Below, piece by piece: positions 1 through 4,481 of a stretch of DNA of 5,416 nt (the stretch's first letter is position 1; every line of letters starts with the position of its first letter). The position numbers and the translations under genes are program-made. The DNA lies in contig DATJNS010000181.1 in the NCBI GenBank assembly GCA_035507915.1, forward strand, positions 1-5,416. Direction: 5' to 3'. The notes under the pieces were generated by a model that worked only from the letters and a program-made list of their open reading frames with translations, was not told the DNA's origin and made no database searches. The DNA is from JACQAI01 sp035507915. GTDB taxonomy: Bacteria; Pseudomonadota; Alphaproteobacteria; Elsterales; Elsteraceae.

Positions 1-2
1 CC

Positions 3-299
3 GGACGGCTGGCGCTGCGCTACGCCTGGCTGTCGGCGCGCTGGGGCTCGCTGCCGCTCGAGGGCGGCATCGAGGCGGCGTATCGGGCCGACCTGGAAGC
101 CGCGCGCGATCCGGTCGCCAAGCTGCGCGAGATCGAGGACCGCCTCAACAAGCTGCGCTCGCCCTTCCGCACCGCGGAGAGCTTCTGGGTCGAGGAGATC
201 ATCGACCCGCGCGAGACGCGGCCGTTACTGTGCGAGTTCGCGCGCCTCGCCGAGCCGCTGCTGACGCCCGGCCCGGCCAGCTTCCGGATGCGGCCCTGA
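3..299 (+). CDS. Acyl-CoA carboxylase carboxyltransferase (beta) subunit, C-terminal fragment
   Basis: This is the last 98 codons of a gene that begins before the window; the frame is open from base 3 to the TGA at 297-299. The fragment reads ...RYAWLSARWGSLPLEGG near its start and later SPFRTAESFWVEEIIDPRET followed by RPLLCEFARLAEPLL. The pattern 'LxxLRSPFRxAExFxVEEIIDPRxTRPLLC' is typical of the C-terminal end of biotin-dependent acyl-CoA carboxylase carboxyltransferase subunits (propionyl-, methylcrotonyl-, geranyl- or acetyl-CoA type). These transfer the carboxyl group from carboxybiotin to an acyl-CoA in the cytosol. The catalytic acyl-CoA and biotin sites lie upstream of the window, so the substrate cannot be decided. 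The gene ends 156 bp before the convergent VOC gene, with an inverted repeat between them. The family assignment is confident; the exact substrate is unknown. Confidence 0.88.
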   Translation, partial: GRLALRYAWLSARWGSLPLEGGIEAAYRADLEAARDPVAKLREIEDRLNKLRSPFRTAESFWVEEIIDPRETRPLLCEFARLAEPLLTPGPASFRMRP

Positions 300-314
300 T
301 CACGCCTCAGCGCA

Positions 315-452
315 AGTTCCGATCAGTTGGGATCCACTGGATTGTCATTGCGAGGAGCGTAGCGACGAAGCAATCCAGAGGGCCGTCCCGCGCCTCTGGA
401 TTGCTTCGCTTCGCTCGCAATGACGAGAGTGGGGCGAACCTAATCGGAATCC
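315..452. repeat. Long imperfect inverted repeat (interspersed palindromic element) between convergent genes
   Basis: The left arm 344-380 (GTCATTGCGAGGAGCG...GCAATCCAGAG) pairs with the right arm 394-424 (CTCTGGATTGCTTCG...CGCAATGAC) across a 13-nt loop. The left arm carries about six extra bases in its middle, so the stem has an internal asymmetric bulge. The flanks continue the symmetry more weakly: GTTCCGATCAG at 316-326 mirrors the complement of CTAATCGGAAT at 440-450. The core sequence 'TCATTGCGAGGAGCG...GAAGCAATCCAG' is a palindrome I recognise as recurring many times in proteobacterial genomes. It fills almost the whole gap between two convergent genes, so it could fold in both transcripts and act as an mRNA end or stabiliser. 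It lacks a T-tract and is not a textbook rho-independent terminator. The structure is visible in the sequence; high copy number in this genome is inferred. Confidence 0.82.
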
Positions 453-455
453 GCT

Positions 456-941
456 CTAGCGACGCTGACGCGCCGCGGGGGTCGGGGCGCTCGCCATGCG
501 CTCCGCCACGTTGCCCCCAAAAAATGCCAGGTACTCGGCCGCGAATTTCGGCGGCAGCACCTCGACCATCGTGTCGTTCTCGACCCAGACCTCGATCACG
601 TGGAACGGGCCGCGGTTGCAGGTCACGCAATGCCATCCCGCGCGCTTCGCGATCGCCTCGACCTTTTTGGCATCGGTCTGGACGCTGATCGCGAAATGCG
701 TGGCACCGAAACCACGCTGCGGAGTCGGATCCCGAACGAAGCCGCCGCCTTCGTCACCGCCGGGCTCCAGATGCGTGCCGGCCGGATAGACCTCGACACC
801 CGAGCCGTGATCGTCCAGCTGCAAGGCGAAAAAGCTGCCCGGGTTGGGCGGGAACGGCACCGCCTTGCCGCCCATCAAGTCGGCCAAGACCTCGGCGGCC
901 TTTTGCGGCTCGTGGGCGGCGATCGACAGATGATGGATCAT
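456..941 (-). CDS. VOC (vicinal oxygen chelate / glyoxalase-bleomycin resistance fold) family protein, 161 aa
   Basis: The gene starts at ATG 941-939 behind GAGGAG (953-948), spaced 6 nt, and ends in TAG at 458-456. The protein begins MIHHLSIAAH and has the two-module layout of a small VOC protein. Module one runs over about residues 1-55 (HHLSIA strand, then GSGVEVYP at 47-53). Module two runs over about 78-132 (GATHFAISV at 79-87, then DTMVEVLP at 123-130). Candidate metal ligands in the standard H/E/H/E positions are His4, Glu50, His82 and Glu128, which suggests a functional metal site. A Gly-rich loop (60-68) joins the modules. VOC proteins include glyoxalases, extradiol dioxygenases, epimerases and antibiotic-resistance proteins; nothing here selects one. 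The gene lies 26 bp downstream of the Asp-box propeller gene on the same strand and is probably co-transcribed with it. The last 15 or so residues are a low-complexity Ala/Pro/Arg tail. Confidence 0.88.
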   Translation of the reverse strand: MIHHLSIAAHEPQKAAEVLADLMGGKAVPFPPNPGSFFALQLDDHGSGVEVYPAGTHLEPGGDEGGGFVRDPTPQRGFGATHFAISVQTDAKKVEAIAKRAGWHCVTCNRGPFHVIEVWVENDTMVEVLPPKFAAEYLAFFGGNVAERMASAPTPAARQRR

Positions 942-967
942 GCTGCGCTCCTCGAGGCAGAGGACGG

Positions 968-2023
968 CTAGGCGCTCGCCAGCGCGTAGCAGTCGGCGAC
1001 GCCGTCGGGCAGCGGGTAGGACTGCCAGCTCTTGCCGCCGTCCTGGGTGCCGAACACCTCGCCGCGGCGCGTCGCGCAGTAGATCTGCTTGGCGTCGCGC
1101 GGGTGGGTGGCGACCGCCATCATGGTGCTCGCCGGATTGAGGCCTTCGTCGAAGCGCGTCCAGGTCTCGCCGAGATCGCTCGACCGGTAGAGCCGGCCGT
1201 GCTCGCTCGACGCCGCGACGCTGAGCGCGGCATAGAGCGTGCGCGGATCCTGCGGCGACACGCGGATGTCGCGGCCGTAGGTCACCGGCGAGAACCGGCC
1301 GACCTCCATGTCGCGCCACGAGCCGCCGCGGTCGGTCGAGCGGAAGAGGCCCATGCGCACCGCGAGGATCACGGTGCCGGGCGCGGCGTCGCTGACGCAC
1401 AGCGCGTGGCCGTCGAGCATGCCCTCGGTGTCGGTGTCGCTGCCGATCTTGCTCTTGAGCTTGGGATTGTCGGTGGCGAGCTTGATGAGGTCGGCGCTGC
1501 AGTCCTGCCAGCTCTCGCCGGCGTCGCGGCTCCGCATCACGCCGTTGACCTCGACGGTGGCGTAGAGCGTGTCGGCCTCGGCCGGGTCGGCGGCGAAGCG
1601 CATGACCCGGCACGGGAACGCCATCTTGATGCGCTCGGCGATGCGCGGCGGCGCCAGCCGCTTCCAGTTGTCGCCGCCGTCGTCGCTGCGATAGACGCCA
1701 ACCGGCGAGGCGCCGGCATAGAGCGTCTTCGGCTTCTTCGGGTGGACCAGGATCGACCAGATCTCGACGTCGCGGTCCGGGAAGCCCAGGCGCTGGAAGC
1801 TCGCGCCGCGATCGGTGCTGCGATAGGGCCCGTCATGGGTGCCGACATAGACGATGTCGGGGTTGCTCGGGTCGACCGTGACGGCATGGATCTGCGCGTC
1901 CTCGGGCAGGCCCTTGGTGACGCGCTGCCAGCGCTCGTCGCCGACCGCGCGGCGGAACAGGCCGAATTGCGTGCCGCCGCGATACCGCGCGACCCCCGCG
2001 AAGATGTGCGATTGCTGCGCCAT
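968..2023 (-). CDS. Cytosolic BNR/Asp-box repeat beta-propeller protein, 351 aa
   Basis: The start is ATG 2023-2021 with a strong GGGGAGGA Shine-Dalgarno at 2038-2031, 7 nt upstream; the stop is TAG 970-968. Six clear Asp-box motifs (S/T-x-D-x-G-x-x-W/F) recur: STDRGASF (69-76), SDDGGDNW (113-120), SRDAGESW (165-172), STDRGGSW (229-236), SSDLGETW (281-288) and TQDGGKSW (326-333). A degenerate copy ends at RW (31-32). Between them repeat strand pairs of the type 'DPSNPDIVYVGT' (51-62), 'KKPKTLYAG' and 'PQDPRTLYA'. The seven units fit a seven-bladed propeller of the sialidase/sortilin/photosystem-assembly-factor type. No signal peptide or membrane segment is visible, so it is probably cytoplasmic. 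I see no evidence that it is a real sialidase, because the arginine triad and other catalytic residues cannot be assigned. Function is unknown; the close VOC gene downstream suggests a shared role. Confidence 0.9.
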   Translation of the reverse strand: MAQQSHIFAGVARYRGGTQFGLFRRAVGDERWQRVTKGLPEDAQIHAVTVDPSNPDIVYVGTHDGPYRSTDRGASFQRLGFPDRDVEIWSILVHPKKPKTLYAGASPVGVYRSDDGGDNWKRLAPPRIAERIKMAFPCRVMRFAADPAEADTLYATVEVNGVMRSRDAGESWQDCSADLIKLATDNPKLKSKIGSDTDTEGMLDGHALCVSDAAPGTVILAVRMGLFRSTDRGGSWRDMEVGRFSPVTYGRDIRVSPQDPRTLYAALSVAASSEHGRLYRSSDLGETWTRFDEGLNPASTMMAVATHPRDAKQIYCATRRGEVFGTQDGGKSWQSYPLPDGVADCYALASA

Positions 2024-2158
2024 GCCGACATCCTCCCCATTCGATGGCCCGACAGGTGGCCTGCGCCAAGCATCCGTCGTCCGGGCCCCGAACGCCAGTG
2101 GAATGTGCCCCGCGCCCCAGCCGGGCGCAGGCGCCTCATCCGGCCGCGGCGCGACGGT
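2024..2158. other. Intergenic gap upstream of the propeller gene, GC-rich, with a small compound hairpin
   Basis: This 135-bp gap separates the 80-aa hypothetical gene from the propeller gene, both on the - strand. It contains the propeller gene's Shine-Dalgarno (2031-2038). It also contains a compound inverted repeat near 2119-2143: an outer GCCGG...CCGGC pair encloses GGCG-CAGG-CGCC. No T-run follows the hairpin on the - strand, so it is not a clear intrinsic terminator. I could not identify a convincing -35/-10 pair. The propeller-VOC unit may have its own promoter here or be read from upstream. Confidence 0.35.
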
Positions 2159-2401
2159 TCAGACCAGCCAGCGATAGCCCACGGTCAGCGCGTTCGTGAA
2201 GGTTCCGTGCAGCTCGGTGATCTGGTAGATGCTGCGGCCCAACTGGTCGTAGCGCAGCAGCGGGGAGATGTTGGCGCCGGTGTCCTGGAGCGCCGGGGGC
2301 GCCACGGTGAGGAGATCCGCCGCGCCGGCCAGGCGGCCGCGCCCGGCCGGAAAGTCGACGACCAGCACCGTCGGTTGCGACGTCGAGATCGGGGTCAGCA
2401 T
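2159..2401 (-). CDS. Hypothetical protein, 80 aa
   Basis: I do not recognise this protein. Two in-frame ATGs exist, at 2410-2408 and 2401-2399. The GGAGG at 2416-2412 sits almost against the first but 10 nt from the second, so the second is chosen. Only about five of the 80 codons end in A or T, matching the neighbouring genes and supporting real coding. The product begins MLTPISTSQPTVLVVDFP and ends in ...GTFTNALTVGYRWLV. It has a hydrophobic strand at about residues 11-18 (PTVLVVDF), a Gly/Ala-rich stretch, then a section with alternating polar and hydrophobic residues (SIYQITELHG, TVGYRW) compatible with beta strands. There is no signal peptide, no transmembrane helix and no metal-binding motif. 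It may be transcribed with the propeller gene 135 bp downstream, or alone from the divergent region 2402-2536. Confidence 0.6.
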   Translation of the reverse strand: MLTPISTSQPTVLVVDFPAGRGRLAGAADLLTVAPPALQDTGANISPLLRYDQLGRSIYQITELHGTFTNALTVGYRWLV

Positions 2402-2536
2402 GGCGCGCATTCCTCCCGGGTCGATCCGGTTGGCAGCCCTTCACCCCCTCAACGTCGCAGGCGCCGAACCGCTCCATGCGACAGCGATCGTGACCATCGA
2501 CAATTCGAAGCAGAATTGCTGCAATCCGCCGGCCCA
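2402..2536. promoter_or_regulatory. Divergent intergenic region with an AT-richer segment and small inverted repeats
   Basis: This 135-bp stretch lies between the starts of the divergent 80-aa (-) and 73-aa (+) genes, so promoters for one or both are expected here. It has an AT-richer patch (about 2496-2526) containing the inverted repeat CAATTC (2501-2506) / GAATTG (2513-2518) with a 6-nt spacer. An overlapping AGCA-GAAT-TGCT hairpin lies at 2509-2520. These could be an operator or chance. No -35/-10 pair close to consensus stands out. On the + strand no Shine-Dalgarno precedes the ATG at 2537. Confidence 0.3.
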
Positions 2537-2758
2537 ATGGCCCCGCCAAAACCCGCCGCCAAACCCAAGCCGAGGACGATCCGGCTGACGATCGCTCAGG
2601 TCGGCGCGCGCCGGTTCGAGCTGCGCGACGACCGCGGCATGGTGCTCGACACGGTCGCCAATCGGCTGGCCGCGCTCGACCTCGTCAACGCGATCAAGCG
2701 CGAGTGCGACGCCGGCTGGCGGATCGAGGTGACCTGGCAGGGCTGCGAGGCGCCCTGA
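2537..2758 (+). CDS. Small hypothetical protein, 73 aa
   Basis: An ATG at 2537-2539 opens a 73-codon frame ending in TGA 2756-2758. Codons overwhelmingly end in G or C, as in the other genes here. The long + strand open frame running through from 1103 is otherwise only the reverse of the propeller gene. The protein has a basic Pro/Ala/Lys leader (residues 2-13, PPKPAAKPKPR), then TIRLTIAQVGARRFELRDD (14-32), a helix-like segment TVANRLAALDLVNAIKREC (39-57), and closes with GWRIEVTW (60-67). The predicted order strand-strand-helix-strand suggests a compact alpha/beta mini-domain, but I recognise no family. No Shine-Dalgarno is visible, so the start is uncertain; a TTG at 2516 in the same frame is an alternative. 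It is convergent with the next small gene, with 47 bp between stops. Confidence 0.55.
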   Translation: MAPPKPAAKPKPRTIRLTIAQVGARRFELRDDRGMVLDTVANRLAALDLVNAIKRECDAGWRIEVTWQGCEAP

Positions 2759-2805
2759 CCCGCTCCTGCCCGGCGCCGATCAGCGGCCGTCGCGCTGCGA
2801 CAACC

Positions 2806-3018
2806 TCACGAGGCGGAACCGCCCTTTTCGCGCCGCGCCGCGTTGCACAGGTCATTGATGCGCCGGCGATCCAAGGGGTCTTTGAGCGCCGTGCGCGCGC
2901 CGATCTTTCCCGCCGCGCGCATCGCAAGCTCCACAGCGTGGTGGTCGCGGTACAAGCCTGTCTTCGCCATCGCGACCGCCTCGTCCAGAAGCGTGCCCGG
3001 CGATTTCTTGCGGTTCAC
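2806..3018 (-). CDS. Small hypothetical basic helical protein, 70 aa, GTG start
   Basis: The frame starts with GTG at 3018-3016 behind GAGGGA (3029-3024), spaced 5 nt, and stops with TGA at 2808-2806. The ATG at 3023-3021 is out of frame. The product reads MNRKKSPGTLLDEAVAMAKTG, later DHHAVELAMRAAGKIGA and DPLDRRRINDLCNAARREK. It is rich in Lys/Arg/Ala and looks entirely helical, with no membrane segment. Third positions are mostly G/C, but about 11 of 70 end in A/T, a little looser than the neighbours. I recognise no family. The gene begins 81 bp after the 3' end of the selenocysteine tRNA on the same strand, so transcript read-through from the tRNA is possible. No functional link to selenium metabolism can be claimed. 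Confidence 0.6.
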   Translation of the reverse strand: MNRKKSPGTLLDEAVAMAKTGLYRDHHAVELAMRAAGKIGARTALKDPLDRRRINDLCNAARREKGGSAS

Positions 3019-3099
3019 GTCATTCCCTCGTAGCGTCGGTGGCCCCGCTTTGGGCTGGTGGGATCAGCAAACAAAAGCGTTTCCATCAATGAGCATGAG

Positions 3100-3195
3100 T
3101 GGCGGAGGAGTCAGGAGTCGAACCTGACGGGGGCCTTTCCGGGCCCCTCATCGGCTTTGAAGGCCGTGGCGGTCACCGGACGCGCATGCTCCTCC
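3100..3195 (-). tRNA. selC: Selenocysteine tRNA, tRNA-Sec(UCA)
   Basis: Read on the - strand, this 96-nt gene has every hallmark of tRNA-Sec, the adaptor that is charged with serine, converted to selenocysteinyl-tRNA and delivered to in-frame UGA codons. The acceptor strand GGAGGAG (3195-3189) pairs with CTCCTCC (3110-3104), followed by discriminator G and encoded CCA (3103-3100). The anticodon loop CTTCAAA (3162-3156) carries anticodon TCA at 3160-3158, closed by CGGC/GCCG. The long variable arm is GGGGCC (3147-3142) with GGCCCC (3135-3130) around a 6-nt loop. The T arm is TCAGG-TTCGACT-CCTGA (3127-3111). The tight 4-nt D loop CGGT (3178-3175) matches the family. Oddities: acceptor plus T stem total 12 bp instead of the usual 13; the D stem pairs fully only if a C is bulged at 3182; and an A (3151 or 3167) disturbs the base of the anticodon stem. 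The E. coli gene is 95 nt. Confidence 0.93.
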
Positions 3196-3231
3196 GCCGC
3201 GGATCTAAGGGCGTGCGCCGGCGGAAATCAA
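3196..3231 (-). promoter_or_regulatory. Candidate promoter of the tRNA-Sec gene
   Basis: On the - strand TTGATT (3231-3226, four of six matches to the sigma-70 -35 box) is followed after 17 nt by TTAGAT (3208-3203), a weak -10 with three of six matches. The mature tRNA 5' end lies 7 nt further on, so transcription would start at or very near the first tRNA base. This would let the tRNA be expressed independently of the substrate-binding protein gene that ends 57 bp upstream. The 17-nt spacing and position are good; the -10 match is poor. Confidence 0.4.
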
Positions 3232-3238
3232 GCCGGCG
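3216..3238 (-). terminator. GC-rich hairpin after the substrate-binding protein gene, possible transcript end
   Basis: CGCCGGC (3216-3222) and GCCGGCG (3232-3238) form a perfect 7-bp stem with a 9-nt loop, beginning 14 bp beyond the stop codon of the - strand substrate-binding protein gene. On the - strand no T-run follows, so classic intrinsic termination is doubtful; it may stabilise the 3' end or aid rho-dependent release. The loop overlaps the candidate -35 box of tRNA-Sec, so the two features may compete or one may be chance. Confidence 0.35.
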
Positions 3239-3252
3239 AGCGACGGCTGGGT

Positions 3253-4332
3253 TCAGCGGCGGGCGACCGCGGCATCGTAGAAGCTGAAATCGAAGAGGGC
3301 GTCGACGTCGATGGGCGCGGTCTGCGTGCCCAGCCGCTCCTGGTAACTCTGCAGCTGGCGCGTCGCCTCGACGATCGCGCGCGGATCGGCGATCAGGCGG
3401 GTGGTTTCCGAGGTCAGGGCCTTGCGGATGATCGCGGGATCGACCAGGCCGCGCCCAAGGAACTCGACCACGTCGGCGGCGGCGCGGTCGGGATTGTTGC
3501 GCACGAACTCGGTCGCTCTGACGTGGAGCTCGACCAGCTTGGCGACCTCGCCGCGATTCTGGGCGATCACCGAAGCGGCCACCAGCACGACCCCGCCCGG
3601 ATGATGGGCCAGCATCTGCCCCGGTCGCGCGATGATGCGGGTCGAGCGGTCGCGCATGAGCACGATCGTGAGGATGGGCTCGACGATCGACGCCGCGTCG
3701 ACCGCGCCCGACAGCAGGAGGTGCTCCACCTCGTCCTCGCCGACGCCGACGATGTCGACGGCGTGCGGGTCCACCCGCACGACCTCCTGGAGGTAATAGC
3801 GCAGGATGGTGTCCGGCACCGCGCCGGGCGGCAAGGTCGCGATCTTCACCGGGCGCCCCGCGCTCTCGCGGAAGCGCCGGAATGCCTCGCCCGGGCTCGA
3901 GGTCGCGGCGAACGCCGCGACCAGGTCGCCCCGTCCGATCAAAGCAACCTGTTCGATGATGTTGGCGGCCACCACCTTGACGTCGACGCCGCGCGCCCGC
4001 GCGAGCATCGCCGGTCCGATGCCGATATAGGCGACGTCGAGGTCGCCGGCTTCCAGCGCATCGACCATCGGCGGTCCGGACGAGAACCGCTTGAGGATCA
4101 GCTCGAGCCCGACGTCGCGCGTCCACTGCTCCCCCTCCATGATGAAGAGCTGGGTCATCGGCAAGATGGAGATGAAGCCGACGCGCAGCGGAAGCTCGGG
4201 TTGCGCGCGGCTGGCGCGGACGGGCAGACCAAGTGCCAACGACAGCGTCAGCAACGCGCGACGGCGCGATATCAAGTGCTCACGGCAGGCGATCGCTGCG
4301 CGGCGATCGGAGGGGCTTGAGCCAGAAGACAC
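3253..4332 (-). CDS. ABC transporter substrate-binding protein, NMT1/THI5-like (SsuA/TauA/NrtA type), 359 aa
   Basis: This is a periplasmic solute-binding protein of the nitrate/sulfonate/taurine/pyrimidine-precursor class, which would hand a small substrate to an ABC permease. The N-terminus has a long charged n-region, then SRRRALL (22-28) resembling a twin-arginine signal, a hydrophobic core (TLSLALGLPV) and a likely cleavage after SRA (41-43). The mature part starts with LPLRVGFISILPMTQLFIME (48-67). It continues with the hallmark segment 'MVDALEAGDLDVAYIGIGPAMLARARGVD', where binding proteins of this class alternate a helix with DVAYIG-type strands. A second lobe follows (about residues 133-230: KIATLPPGAVPDTILRYYL, then SGAVDAASIVEP). 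The length is normal. The start is GTG at 4332-4330 with GAAGG (4342-4338) 5 nt upstream; a TTG at codon 20 is possible. No permease or ATPase gene adjoins it, so it appears as an orphan here. The substrate is not predictable. Confidence 0.88.
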   Translation of the reverse strand: MSSGSSPSDRRAAIACREHLISRRRALLTLSLALGLPVRASRAQPELPLRVGFISILPMTQLFIMEGEQWTRDVGLELILKRFSSGPPMVDALEAGDLDVAYIGIGPAMLARARGVDVKVVAANIIEQVALIGRGDLVAAFAATSSPGEAFRRFRESAGRPVKIATLPPGAVPDTILRYYLQEVVRVDPHAVDIVGVGEDEVEHLLLSGAVDAASIVEPILTIVLMRDRSTRIIARPGQMLAHHPGGVVLVAASVIAQNRGEVAKLVELHVRATEFVRNNPDRAAADVVEFLGRGLVDPAIIRKALTSETTRLIADPRAIVEATRQLQSYQERLGTQTAPIDVDALFDFSFYDAAVARR

Positions 4333-4357
4333 CGACGCCTTCGCTGGTTGCGCGGCG

Positions 4358-4387
4358 AATACACACCCGCCGCGCGCTCATGGTCAA
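4358..4387 (-). promoter_or_regulatory. Candidate sigma-70-type promoter of the substrate-binding protein gene
   Basis: On the - strand TTGACC (4387-4382, five of six matches to TTGACA) is followed after 18 nt by TGTATT (4363-4358, four of six matches to TATAAT). Transcription would begin near 4351, leaving a short leader of about 19 nt that holds the GAAGG ribosome site before the GTG at 4332. The placement is consistent with the gene start and the region is AT-richer than its surroundings. Confidence 0.5.
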
Positions 4388-4396
4388 TGTTTGACC
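4382..4396. promoter_or_regulatory. Perfect palindrome GGTCAA-TGT-TTGACC, candidate operator
   Basis: GGTCAATGTTTGACC is a perfect 6-3-6 inverted repeat. Its left arm is exactly the -35 box of the candidate promoter for the substrate-binding protein gene, so a dimeric regulator bound here would occlude RNA polymerase. The regulator is unknown and no regulator gene is present in the window. The symmetry is directly visible; the operator role is inferred. Confidence 0.45.
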
Positions 4397-4401
4397 TCAA
4401 T

Positions 4402-4420
4402 TCTCGGAAAATTCCCGAGA
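4402..4420. repeat. Short inverted repeat TCTCGG...CCGAGA
   Basis: TCTCGG (4402-4407) pairs with CCGAGA (4415-4420) around a 7-nt AT-rich loop. It lies 61 bp past the end of the - strand PilZ gene and just upstream of the palindrome-bearing promoter of the next gene. It could be a weak transcript end for the PilZ mRNA (no T-tract follows) or a second protein-binding site for the promoter. Confidence 0.35.
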
Positions 4421-4436
4421 TTAGCGGACTCAACGC

Positions 4437-4474
4437 GCGCGACGACGCGGCGTTGCGGGTACCCGGCGTCGCGC
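4437..4474. repeat. GC-rich imperfect hairpin after the PilZ gene
   Basis: GCGCGACG (4437-4444) pairs with CGTCGCGC (4467-4474) around 22 nt that contain a perfect 10-bp palindrome, CGGGTACCCG (4456-4465). It lies 7 bp beyond the PilZ stop codon on the - strand and may mark the mRNA 3' end. There is no T-run. In such GC-rich DNA, short complementary GC blocks arise easily by chance. Confidence 0.25.
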
Positions 4475-4481
4475 CCGTGCC

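Noticed and set aside
942..1613. - strand open frame running into the VOC gene from 1613, suggesting a longer or fused VOC protein
   Set aside because: The part upstream of 941 is Arg/His-rich out-of-frame translation of the propeller gene. The VOC gene has its own GAGGAG and ATG at 941.
968..2023. Exo-alpha-sialidase function for the Asp-box protein
   Set aside because: Asp-boxes are structural and occur in many non-sialidase propellers; no catalytic arginine triad or Tyr/Glu pair can be assigned.
1103..2536. Long + strand open frame (about 550 codons) ending at 2758
   Set aside because: It is the complement of the propeller gene and the 80-aa gene, which have family motifs and ribosome sites; only its last 73 codons have independent support.
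2781..2797. CAGCG...CGCTG hairpin between the two convergent small genes as a terminator
   Set aside because: The stem is only 5 bp with no T-tract on either strand, readily expected by chance at this GC content.
3060..3099. Intrinsic terminator for tRNA-Sec in the AT-rich stretch after its 3' end
   Set aside because: Only a 4-bp AAAC/GTTT pairing is present around a CTTTT run; no stable stem precedes the T-rich bases.
3100..3130. Integrated element at the 3' end of selC, a known island insertion site
   Set aside because: No repeat of the tRNA 3' end and no integrase gene was seen within the window; the flanking genes have codon use close to the rest.
3202..3255. UGA at the end of the substrate-binding protein gene being a selenocysteine codon, since a hairpin follows and selC is adjacent
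   Set aside because: Read-through would add only about 16 codons before TAG, the hairpin lacks the features of a bacterial SECIS apical loop, and this protein family has no known selenocysteine at its C-terminus.
3099..3287. Short + strand ORF starting MAEESGVEPDGGLSG
   Set aside because: This is the antisense translation of the tRNA-Sec gene, a common false ORF over tRNA genes.
3058..4320. + strand open frame of 420 codons
   Set aside because: It reads antisense through the tRNA-Sec and the substrate-binding protein gene, and its product is low-complexity Arg/Asp/Ala-rich without family features.
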